Made by a program: the position numbers and the translations under genes. Positions 55,163 through 62,553 of a stretch of DNA of 64,000 nt are shown here, piece by piece (position 1 is the stretch's first letter; every line of letters begins with the position of its first letter). The stretch is from Nocardioides halotolerans DSM 19273 (GTDB lineage: Bacteria; Actinomycetota; Actinomycetes; Propionibacteriales; Nocardioidaceae). Under the pieces are notes generated by a model, which saw only the letters and a program-made list of their open reading frames with translations, was not told where the DNA came from and did not search any database. The stretch is taken from the NCBI RefSeq assembly GCF_000422805.1, contig NZ_KE383923.1, positions 498,773 through 562,772 on the forward strand. Direction: 5' to 3'.

Positions 55163-55342
55163 ATGTGCAGCCACACACCGGCGTGTCCGGACGCGCACGA
55201 CACCAACTGCTACGGCGCCCACGTCGTCTCCGACCGCAGCGGCCAGGGCTGGTGCCGCCTCTGCAACGGCATCATCCTCTTCGACGACGGGCACTACCTG
55301 ACGCCCGAGGGCGACGACGAGCTGGTGGGCTCGTCCTCCTGA
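55163..55342 (+). CDS. DUF5999 Cys/His-rich small protein
   Basis: 59 residues from an ATG behind GGGGAGAGGG. It starts MCSHTPACPDAHDTNCYGA and continues QGWCRLCNGIILFDDG, so six Cys and three His are spread as a zinc-binding pattern. This fits the DUF5999 family of actinobacteria. Function unknown. The upstream 170 bp carry GTTCGAAC and AACGTT palindromes near 55115 that may be regulatory. Confidence 0.88.
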   Translation: MCSHTPACPDAHDTNCYGAHVVSDRSGQGWCRLCNGIILFDDGHYLTPEGDDELVGSSS

Positions 55343-55355
55343 GCCGAGCCGTCCC

Positions 55356-56471
55356 TCAGACCGCGGGCATCGGCTGGGCGACCACCCGGTCGCGCCCGCT
55401 CCGCTTGGCCTCGTAGAGCGCCGAGTCCGCGGCGACGTAGAGCGCGTGGGCGTCCGAGCCGTGGGTCGGTGCGTGCGCGAGGCCGGCGCTCACCGAGACC
55501 TTCACCAGCTCGCCGACGTCGAGCTGGAAGCCGTGGGTCCGCACGAGCTGGTTGATCTCCTCGGCGCGACGCACCGCCGTGTCGTAGGTGCAGCGCGGCA
55601 GCAGCACCGCGATCTCGTCGCCACCGAGGCGGCAGACGACGTCGCCGCGGCGCGAGCCGTCGACGAGCAGCTCGGACAGCTGGACCAGGATCCGGTCGCC
55701 GCCGGGGTGGCCGAACCGGTCGTTGAGCGACTTGAAGTCGTCGACGTCGATCAGCACCAGCGAGGTGCCCTCCTCGCCATCGGGATGGGCGAGCACCACG
55801 TCGAGCGCCTCGTCGAAGGCGCGCCGGGTGACCAGGCCGGTCAGCGGGTCGATGAGCGCGAGCCGCCCCAGCTCGGCGACGAGCGCCGCCTGGCGCTCGG
55901 CGCCGCGGACCAGCATCACCGCCACGGTCACGAGCGCGGCCGCCGTGTAGGAGCTGTCCAGGAGCGCCTGCCGGACCGGCAGCTGGCTGAAGACCACGAC
56001 CAGCTCGCCCGCCAGCGCGAGCGCGGTCATGAGGACGGCCCCCTGGCGCGGCAGCATGGCGGCGGCGTACACGATCGGGAACACGAAGAAGATCTGGGCC
56101 GACACCGAGGCGTCGTGGGTCGCGAGGTCGACGAACACGATCACCGCGATCGCCGTGATCGGGCACAGCGCCCAGGCCAGCCGGCTCGCCTCGTCGAAGA
56201 ACCACGCCGCGATGCTCATCAGGCCCGCCACGACCAGCGCGAGGACCGCGAGGGCCGTGATCGTGGGGTTCGCCTCGCGCATCTGCGCGGGGGCGAGCGG
56301 CAGCGTCAGGACGGTGACGGCGACGCCGACCGCACACAGCGCCGAGACCGTGCGCGCCGCGACGCGGTGGTCGCGGGGACGCATCCAGGTCAGCAGCCGG
56401 TCGTACGGCGTGCGGACGGCGCTGGGCACCGAGGCCTCCGCCTGGAACGCAGGCGCGTGCGCCAGGTCCAT
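55356..56471 (-). CDS. Membrane-anchored diguanylate cyclase (GGDEF)
   Basis: 371 residues. About six hydrophobic segments lie in residues 35-195, followed by a GGDEF domain. The active site is CRLGGDEIAVLLP (GGDEI), and an RRGD inhibitory I-site lies five residues before it. The substrate-binding Asn/Asp are in DVDDFKSLNDRFGHPGGD. It should make c-di-GMP with product inhibition. No EAL domain or effector is near. Convergent with the DUF5999 gene. Confidence 0.92.
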   Translation of the reverse strand: MDLAHAPAFQAEASVPSAVRTPYDRLLTWMRPRDHRVAARTVSALCAVGVAVTVLTLPLAPAQMREANPTITALAVLALVVAGLMSIAAWFFDEASRLAWALCPITAIAVIVFVDLATHDASVSAQIFFVFPIVYAAAMLPRQGAVLMTALALAGELVVVFSQLPVRQALLDSSYTAAALVTVAVMLVRGAERQAALVAELGRLALIDPLTGLVTRRAFDEALDVVLAHPDGEEGTSLVLIDVDDFKSLNDRFGHPGGDRILVQLSELLVDGSRRGDVVCRLGGDEIAVLLPRCTYDTAVRRAEEINQLVRTHGFQLDVGELVKVSVSAGLAHAPTHGSDAHALYVAADSALYEAKRSGRDRVVAQPMPAV

Positions 56472-56587
56472 CCTTGCTCCCCACTGTCCACGGGCGCCGC
56501 GTCCGACGGTGCGCCTCGTCCCGTTTCCTCAGGGTAGGTGGGCCCGTCGGGGCCCGCCGGGGAATGAGGAGACCTCACCCGGAAGGG

Positions 56588-57691
56588 TCAGGCGAGGCGG
56601 CGAACGGCGGACTCGACCCGCTCGTCGGTGGCGGTGAACGCGATGCGCACGTGCCTGGCACCCGTGGCGCCGTAGAAGTCTCCGGGCGCCGCCAGGATGC
56701 CGCGCTCGGCGAGCCAGTCGACGGTGTCCCAGCAGCTCTCGTCGGCCCCGTCGACCGGGCGCCGGGCCCAGAGGTAGAGCGACGCCTCGGAGTGGTCGAT
56801 CTCGAACCCCGCGCCCTGGAGCGCAGCCCGGAGCGCCGTGCGTCGCGCGGCGTAGCGCGCGTGCTGCTCCCGCGCGTGGGCGGTGTCGGACAGCGCGGCG
56901 GCCATCGCGACCTGCTGGGGGCCGGGCATGATCAGGCCGAGGTTCTTGCGGACGGCCAGCAGCTCGCCGACCAGCCGCCGGTCACCGGCGACGAACGCGC
57001 AGCGGTAGCCCGCCAGGTTGGACCGCTTGGAGAGCGAGTGGACGGCGAGGATCCCGTCGACGGAGTCGCCGCAGACCGACGGGTGCAGCACCGAGACCGG
57101 CTCCGCCTCCCAGGCGCACTCGAGGTAGCACTCGTCGGAGACGAGGAGCGTGCCGCGCTCCCGGCACCAGTCGACGACCTTGCGCAGGTGCTCGGGGGGC
57201 AGCACCCGTCCGGTGGGGTTCGACGGCGAGTTGAGCCACAGCAGCGCCGGCCGCTCCGGGCCGAGGCTCGTGAGCGAGTCCCTGGCCACCCACCGGGCGC
57301 CGGCCAGGGCCGCGCCGACGGCGTAGGTCGGGTAGGCCAGCTCGGGGACGACGACCAGGTCGTCGGCACCGATGCCCAGATGCACCGCGAGCGTCGCGAT
57401 GAGCTCCTTCGACCCGATCGCCGGCAGGACCTGGTCGAGACCGAGCCCGGTGACGCCGTGCGACGACATCCAGTCGAGCGCGGCCTGACGCGTGGAGGCG
57501 AGGCCGATCGTCGTGGGGTAGCCGGGCGCGTCGGCGGCCGCGCGCAGGGCCTCCTGGACGACCTCCGGCGTGGGGTCGACGGGCGTGCCGATGGAGAGGT
57601 CGACGATGCCGTCGGGGTGGGCCCGGGCGCGCTCGGCCTGCGCGGTGAGCTTGTCCCAGGGGAAGTCGGGAAGACGCGAGGAGACGGTCAG
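56588..57691 (-). CDS. dapC: Succinyldiaminopimelate transaminase, apparent CTG start
   Basis: 367 residues if it begins at CTG 57691. PLP fold-type I with PSNPTGRVL, the Schiff-base Lys in HSLSKRSNLAGYR and the Arg in RHVRIAF. The family N-terminus RLPDFPWDKL... and VDLSIGTPVDPTP lies upstream of the first ATG (57469), and the only triplet near the expected start in this frame is CTG. An ATG start would lose 74 conserved residues. It is 12 nt after fdxA, as in other actinobacteria. Confidence 0.93.
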   Translation of the reverse strand: MTVSSRLPDFPWDKLTAQAERARAHPDGIVDLSIGTPVDPTPEVVQEALRAAADAPGYPTTIGLASTRQAALDWMSSHGVTGLGLDQVLPAIGSKELIATLAVHLGIGADDLVVVPELAYPTYAVGAALAGARWVARDSLTSLGPERPALLWLNSPSNPTGRVLPPEHLRKVVDWCRERGTLLVSDECYLECAWEAEPVSVLHPSVCGDSVDGILAVHSLSKRSNLAGYRCAFVAGDRRLVGELLAVRKNLGLIMPGPQQVAMAAALSDTAHAREQHARYAARRTALRAALQGAGFEIDHSEASLYLWARRPVDGADESCWDTVDWLAERGILAAPGDFYGATGARHVRIAFTATDERVESAVRRLA

Positions 57692-57703
57692 GGCCGGCCC
57701 TGA

Positions 57704-58030
57704 CTACTCGTCGTGCTCCTGCGGCGGGAGCGCCGCCACCAGCTCGTGGTCGTGGTCGATCTCGCCCATCTTCGCGGCGCCGCCGGGCGACCCGATCTCG
57801 TCGAAGAAGTGGACGTTGGCGTCGTAGAAGCCCTTCCACTGCTCCGGCGTGTCGTCCTCGTAGAAGATGGCCTCCACGGGGCAGACCGGCTCGCAGGCTC
57901 CGCAGTCGACGCACTCATCGGGGTGGATGTAGAGCATCCGCTTGCCTTCGTAGATGCAGTCGACCGGACACTCGTCGACGCAGGCCCGGTCCTTGAGGTC
58001 GACACAGGGCTGAGCGATCACGTACGTCAC
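57704..58030 (-). CDS. fdxA: Seven-iron ferredoxin
   Basis: 108 residues from a GTG. Cysteines for a [3Fe-4S] and a [4Fe-4S] cluster are present in [25 protein letters not shown] spacing (CVDECPVDC) and [12 protein letters not shown]. It carries electrons for unknown partners in actinobacteria. It is followed by dapC 12 nt later, a common pairing. It diverges from the GNAT gene across 22 bp. Confidence 0.96.
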   Translation of the reverse strand: MTYVIAQPCVDLKDRACVDECPVDCIYEGKRMLYIHPDECVDCGACEPVCPVEAIFYEDDTPEQWKGFYDANVHFFDEIGSPGGAAKMGEIDHDHELVAALPPQEHDE

Positions 58031-58052
58031 GGGGTCAGCCTAGTATCCCGTC

Positions 58053-58994
58053 GTGTCGTCGCCCGGCAGTGCCCACCACCTGGGTGCTCACCAGCTGGGT
58101 CCGCACGTCGTCGGCCAGCGGGTCGTCGTACGCCGGGTGGTGCCCGGCGAGACCGGCCCCACCGGCGGGCCGGCCATGACCGACGTGCTCGGGACGTGCA
58201 CCGCGTGGGGCCACGGCACCTGTGTGGTCGTGCCCGACGGCAAGGGCTCCCACGAGCCGGTGACGATCCGGATCGCCGACATCGTCTCGGGCAAGCCGGT
58301 GCCGCCCCGGCCCTCGACCCGACACCGGGTGGCGCCCGCCGACGCACAGCGACGCGCGCTGGCGCTGTGGCCGGACCTCGAGACCGAGCCGCTCGGGGAG
58401 TGGCTGCTGCGCAGCTCGCGCACCTCCACCGCGCGCCGGGCCAACTCCGTGCTCGCGATGGAGCCCTCCGGCGTCGCGGACGACTACGAGCGGGTGGTGG
58501 CCCACTACGAATCGCTCGGCCAGCGCCCCATCGCCGCGGTGCTGCCGGGGTCGGCGGAGGACGAGCTGTTCCGTGGCCACGACTGGGTGCTGGAGAGCCA
58601 CGACCACGACACCGTCTTCGAGCTCGCGGGGGTCGCCGCGGCCAGGCGCGCGCTCCGCGGCGTCCCGCTGCCCGAGGCGGCCGTGGCGCTCGACGGCGAC
58701 GACGGGCTGGTGACCGCCGAGCTGCGCGGTCACGACGGGCGGGTGCTCGCCACCGGAGTGGCCGCCTGTCGCGACGACTGGGTCGGGTTCCGCAGCATCG
58801 AGGTCGACCCGGCCGAGCGCGGCCGCGGGCTCGGCCTGCTCGTGATGGCCGAGCTGCTCGGGTGGGGCGCCGAGCGCGGGGCCACGACGGCGTACCTCCA
58901 GGTGCTGGGCGACAACGCCCCCGCGCACCGCCTCTACGACGGCCTCGGGTTCGTCGAGCACCACCGCTACCGCTACCTCGCCGCGCCCCGATAA
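58053..58994 (+). CDS. GNAT N-acetyltransferase with N-terminal SH3-like domain
   Basis: 313 residues from a GTG. The N-terminus (LGPHVVGQRVVVRRVVPGE, TGPTGGPAMTDVLG) is the SH3-like domain of the Rv0428c-type GNATs. The acetyl-CoA site is EVDPAERGRGLGLLVMAEL. The C-terminus ends YLQVLGDNAPAHRLYDGLGF, standard GNAT beta-alpha pattern. The substrate is unknown. It is 22 nt from divergent fdxA and its stop begins the aspS leader. Confidence 0.87.
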   Translation: MSSPGSAHHLGAHQLGPHVVGQRVVVRRVVPGETGPTGGPAMTDVLGTCTAWGHGTCVVVPDGKGSHEPVTIRIADIVSGKPVPPRPSTRHRVAPADAQRRALALWPDLETEPLGEWLLRSSRTSTARRANSVLAMEPSGVADDYERVVAHYESLGQRPIAAVLPGSAEDELFRGHDWVLESHDHDTVFELAGVAAARRALRGVPLPEAAVALDGDDGLVTAELRGHDGRVLATGVAACRDDWVGFRSIEVDPAERGRGLGLLVMAELLGWGAERGATTAYLQVLGDNAPAHRLYDGLGFVEHHRYRYLAAPR

Positions 58995-59022
58995 CCGATT
59001 TCCAGCTCGGCCGGGTCGGTCC

Positions 59023-59181
59023 TAGCCTTGGTCGCGGCGAGCGTGAGGAGTGACGCCCCCGAGACAGCGCCCGCCGACCAACGAGGCCGACCAGCACGAC
59101 CGGAGTCGGCGAAGGTGTGGTGGCACCGCGACCTTGCCCCCGCCCACACCTCCAGGGCTGTCCCGCTACTGGAGGTGAACG
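59023..59181 (+). promoter_or_regulatory. Translational T-box leader upstream of the archaeal-type aspS
   Basis: Core motif TGGCACCGCG (59121-59130) matches the T-box bulge. GGTGTGG (59114-59120) pairs with CCACACC (59144-59150) to form the antisequestrator. Instead CACCTCCAG (59147-59155) can pair perfectly with CTGGAGGTG (59169-59177), hiding the ribosome site of the ATG at 59182. The two folds share CACC and exclude each other. A candidate promoter is TTTCCA-N18-TAGCCT (58999-59028). The specifier is not certain; a GAC codon sits at 59052-59054. Confidence 0.85.
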
Positions 59182-60468
59182 ATGAGACGAACGACGACGG
59201 CCGAGCTCCCGCAGGCCACGCCCGGCGAACCGGTCCGGCTTCAGGGCTGGGTGCACCGGTGCCGCGAGCTCGCCACGGTGTCCTTCCTGGTCGTGCGCGA
59301 CCGGACCGGCCTGGCGCAGGTCGTGCTCAGGCCCGACGAGCCGGCCGGGACCGAGCTCCCGCCGGAGGAGACGCCGGTCGAGGTGGTCGGCACCGCGACC
59401 GCGAACCCGCAGGCGCCTGGTGGCGTCGAGGTCACGGCGCCGGTGGTCCGTGCCCTGTCCGACCCCGCCGAGACGCCGGCGGTCGAGCTCTGGCGGCCGC
59501 GGCTCGACGCCGGCCTGCCCACCCTGCTCGACCACGCGGCGACCACGTGGCGACACCCCCGCCAGCGGGCGGTCTGGGACCTCGCCGCCGCGAGCCTGCA
59601 GGGGTTCCGCTCGACGCTCGACGGCAGCGGGTTCACCGAGGTGCACTCCCCCAAGCTCGTCGAGTCGGCCACGGAGTCCGGCGCCAACGTGTTCGAGGTC
59701 GACTACTTCGGCCGTCCGGCGTACCTCGCCCAGAGCCCGCAGTTCTACAAACAGGTGCTGGTCGGCGTCTTCGAGCGCGTCTACGAGGTCGGTCCGGTGT
59801 TCCGCGCCGAGCCGCACGACACGGTGCGGCACCTCGCGGAGTACGTCAGCCTCGACGTCGAGCTCGGCTTCATCGAGGACCACCACGAGGTCGTCGACTG
59901 CCTGCGCGACGTGGTCGCCGGGATGGTCGCTTCGATCCACGAGCGGGCCGGCCACGCGGTCGGCAAGCTCGGGATCGACGTGCCGCAGGTGCCCGAGAAG
60001 CTCCCGGTGCTGCACTTCCGCGAGGCCTTGGAGATCGCCGGCGCGCCGGCCGACGAGCCCGACCTGGCGCCGTCGCACGAGCGCGCGCTCGGCGAGTGGG
60101 CGATGGCCGAGCACGGCAGCGACTTCGTGGTCGTGCACGGCTACCCGACCGCCCACCGGGCGTTCTACAGCCATCCCGACCCGGACGACCCGCACTGGTC
60201 GCGCTCGTTCGACCTGATCTTCCGGGGGCTCGAGCTGGTCAGCGGCGCGCAGCGGCTGCACCGCTACGACGACTACGTGCGCACCCTCGAGGAGCGCGGC
60301 TACGCCTACGCGCCGTACGCGTCGTACGTCGAGGCCTTCCGTCGCGGCATCCCGCCGCACGGCGGCTTCGCGATCGGCCTCGAGCGCTGGGTCGCCCGCC
60401 TCACCGGCGCCGCCAACATCCGCGAGGTCACGCTGTTCCCGCGAGACCTGCACCGCCTGGCGCCCTGA
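59182..60468 (+). CDS. aspS: Aspartyl-tRNA synthetase, archaeal-type (AspRS2)
   Basis: 428 residues, shorter than bacterial AspRS (about 590) because it lacks the GAD insertion. The N-terminal OB fold contains RLQGWVHRCRELATVSFLVV. Class II motif 2 is VYEVGPVFRAEPHDTVRHLA and motif 3 is GGFAIGLERWVARL. This type is often non-discriminating, charging tRNA-Asn as well. It sits behind a T-box. A standard AspRS may exist elsewhere in the genome. Confidence 0.93.
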   Translation: MRRTTTAELPQATPGEPVRLQGWVHRCRELATVSFLVVRDRTGLAQVVLRPDEPAGTELPPEETPVEVVGTATANPQAPGGVEVTAPVVRALSDPAETPAVELWRPRLDAGLPTLLDHAATTWRHPRQRAVWDLAAASLQGFRSTLDGSGFTEVHSPKLVESATESGANVFEVDYFGRPAYLAQSPQFYKQVLVGVFERVYEVGPVFRAEPHDTVRHLAEYVSLDVELGFIEDHHEVVDCLRDVVAGMVASIHERAGHAVGKLGIDVPQVPEKLPVLHFREALEIAGAPADEPDLAPSHERALGEWAMAEHGSDFVVVHGYPTAHRAFYSHPDPDDPHWSRSFDLIFRGLELVSGAQRLHRYDDYVRTLEERGYAYAPYASYVEAFRRGIPPHGGFAIGLERWVARLTGAANIREVTLFPRDLHRLAP

Positions 60469-60482
60469 CCATCGACGTGGTC

Positions 60483-60515
60483 GTCGACCCGGCGCGAACT
60501 TCGCGCCGGGTCGAC
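60483..60515. terminator. Perfect 16-bp hairpin between convergent aspS and lipase genes
   Basis: GTCGACCCGGCGCGAA (60483-60498) and TTCGCGCCGGGTCGAC (60500-60515) are exact reverse complements with a single-base centre. The hairpin lies 14 nt after the aspS stop and 8 nt before the lipase stop. It has no T-run, as usual in high-GC actinobacteria. It probably ends transcription from both sides. Confidence 0.7.
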
Positions 60516-60523
60516 CTCGGCGG

Positions 60524-61363
60524 TCAGCAGGCAGGACGGAAGGCCGGGTCGGCGGGGCCCTTGCGGCCGAGGGCGTCGAGCACGAGCTGGATGGCGACCT
60601 GGTCGGTCGGGATGTTGAGGTGCTCGGAGAGGTCGTAGGCGCACAGGTCCTGGAGGGTGATGTTGGTCGTCCTCCGGCCCGGGGCGAGGTACGCCGAGAG
60701 GTAGGGCGTCACGACCTCGTCGTAGCGCGTGGTGATCTGGGTGTAGCTCACCCTGCCGGGCGTCTCGTCGCCGGCGTTGAGCCGGGTGAGGAACGGCGAG
60801 CCGGCCGACTGCTGGAGGCACGCAGGGCAGACGATCCCGAACACCGCCTCGGTCAGCGGGTTGCCCGGGCCGGTGTCGTTGGTGCCGTGGTTGGACGGCA
60901 CCAGGCCGATCAGGTCGTCGACGGTGCGCTTCCCGCCCAGGAACTTCACGTAGTAGCGCGGCATCATGCCGCCCTGCGAGTGCCCGATCATCGAGACCTT
61001 GCGAGCCCCGGTGGCGGCCAGCACCCGGTCGGTGAACGACTTCAGGGTCTGGGCCGAGGTCGGGATGTCCTGCGTGCCGCGGTTGCCGTAGTCGAGCGAG
61101 AAGACGCAGTAGCCCCGGGTCAGGAGGGCGTTGGAGAGGTTCTCGAGCAGGTGCTTGCGGTCACCGAACGTCCCGTGGACGAGCACCACCGGGCGCGGGC
61201 GCGCCCTGGTCGGGGTGCAGCTCCAGTCGTTGACGCCCGCCACGTCGCCCTCGGGGCTGGTCGGCAGCGGGACCGGCAGCCCGTCGGCCGACGCCGGCGC
61301 CGGAGTGGCGAACCCGGCGCCGATCAGGCACGCCGCGACCAGGGACCCGAGCAGAGCACGCAT
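60524..61363 (-). CDS. Secreted alpha/beta-hydrolase lipase
   Basis: 279 residues. A signal peptide (MRALLGSLVAACLIGAG, cleavage near PASA) precedes the hydrolase. The oxyanion region is VVLVHGTFGD, the nucleophile elbow IGHSQGGMMPRYY, the Asp is in TTRYDEVVTPYL and the His in LSEHLNIPTD. This pattern matches EstA/lipase class 2 enzymes of actinobacteria. Cysteine pairs suggest disulfides. It is the last gene of a minus-strand run after the BNR-repeat gene. Confidence 0.92.
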   Translation of the reverse strand: MRALLGSLVAACLIGAGFATPAPASADGLPVPLPTSPEGDVAGVNDWSCTPTRARPRPVVLVHGTFGDRKHLLENLSNALLTRGYCVFSLDYGNRGTQDIPTSAQTLKSFTDRVLAATGARKVSMIGHSQGGMMPRYYVKFLGGKRTVDDLIGLVPSNHGTNDTGPGNPLTEAVFGIVCPACLQQSAGSPFLTRLNAGDETPGRVSYTQITTRYDEVVTPYLSAYLAPGRRTTNITLQDLCAYDLSEHLNIPTDQVAIQLVLDALGRKGPADPAFRPAC

Positions 61364-61392
61364 GTCGGCCCAACGAGCGGGCCGACCCCCGG

Positions 61393-62544
61393 CTACGCCT
61401 TCCGGAGCCCGGCGAGCAGCGCCACGCGCCCGTCGGACCCCGACGCCCAGCACGCGCCGTCGCCGGTGCACTCGACGGAGTCGAAGGCGCCGCGGCGCAC
61501 GCGCTGCCACGTGGCGCCTGCGTCGAAGGAGACGTCGGTGCCGGTCGGCCCGACCGCGACCACGCCCTTCGACGGCGAGCCGGTGGCCGCGGAGCGCGGC
61601 AGGAACGCCGAGCCGGAGCGGTAGCCGCGCAGGTCGCCGCCCGCGGTCCAGGTGGCGCCGCCGTCGTGGGAGTACGCCGAGGTGTCGGCGGTCTTGTCCG
61701 GCTTCTCGAAGTCGCCACCCACGGCGACCAGCGTGCGGGGGTCGCGCGCGGCGAGCGAGAAGATGCCGCCCGCGTCGCTGCGCACGACCGGCGTGTCGGT
61801 GACGGTCCAGGTCCGGCCCCGGTCGGTGGAGTGGAAGACCCGGGCAGCGGCGCCGCCCGACGCGATCCACGCGTCGGACCTGCCGGCGGTCACCAGGCAG
61901 GTGCCGCTCGCGGCGAAGCCGAACTCGCCGTCGAGGGCCGGCGGCATCCCGGAGGCCGGCCGCTTCTTCCAGGACCGGCCGCCGTCGGAGGTGACGAGGA
62001 CCCGGAACTTGCCGTGCACCGGGTCGCTCATGGCCAGCCCGTGGCGCCGGTCCCAGAAGCCGAGGCAGTCGTAGAACGCGGCCTTCGAGTGGTTGCGGAA
62101 GCCCTGCTTCCACGTGCGGCCGCCGTCGTCGGTGCGGTAGATCCGCGAGTCGCCCGCCGACCCGATCGACAGGATCACCGCGTGACGGGAGTCCCACGCC
62201 TCGATGTCGCGGAACTCCAGGTCGGTGGTGTCACCGCCCGGCGACACGTCCTTCCAGTGCCTGCCGCCGTCGCCGGTGCGCAGCACGGTGCCCTCGGTGC
62301 CGCTCACCCACGCGATCTTGCGGGTGACCGGCGCCAGACCGCGGAACTGCGCGTCGGTGCCGGTCTGCACGTCCCGCCAGGACAGGCCGGTGCGGGTCTT
62401 GGCGTCGGCCGGGCTGTGCGCCTGGGCCGACGGCGGGGCCAGGCTCACGAGGGACGCGAGCAGGGCCAGGGAGAGCAGTGTCGTGACGAGTAGTGGCAGC
62501 GAGCGCGGCCGCGCGCGTGGCAGCGTCAGGGATCCCGAGATCAT
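61393..62544 (-). CDS. Secreted BNR/YCF48-like repeat protein
   Basis: 383 residues with a signal peptide (LVTTLLSLALLASLVSLAP). At least six Asp-box units are visible: TGDGGRHW, TDDGGRTW, TSDGGRSW, STDRGRTW, SHDGGATW and SFDAGATW. They build a beta-propeller of the sialidase/YCF48 type. No sialidase active-site arginine triad was recognised, so an enzymatic role is not claimed. It lies 29 nt before the lipase gene and may be cotranscribed. Confidence 0.88.
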   Translation of the reverse strand: MISGSLTLPRARPRSLPLLVTTLLSLALLASLVSLAPPSAQAHSPADAKTRTGLSWRDVQTGTDAQFRGLAPVTRKIAWVSGTEGTVLRTGDGGRHWKDVSPGGDTTDLEFRDIEAWDSRHAVILSIGSAGDSRIYRTDDGGRTWKQGFRNHSKAAFYDCLGFWDRRHGLAMSDPVHGKFRVLVTSDGGRSWKKRPASGMPPALDGEFGFAASGTCLVTAGRSDAWIASGGAAARVFHSTDRGRTWTVTDTPVVRSDAGGIFSLAARDPRTLVAVGGDFEKPDKTADTSAYSHDGGATWTAGGDLRGYRSGSAFLPRSAATGSPSKGVVAVGPTGTDVSFDAGATWQRVRRGAFDSVECTGDGACWASGSDGRVALLAGLRKA

Positions 62545-62553
62545 GCGGCCAAC

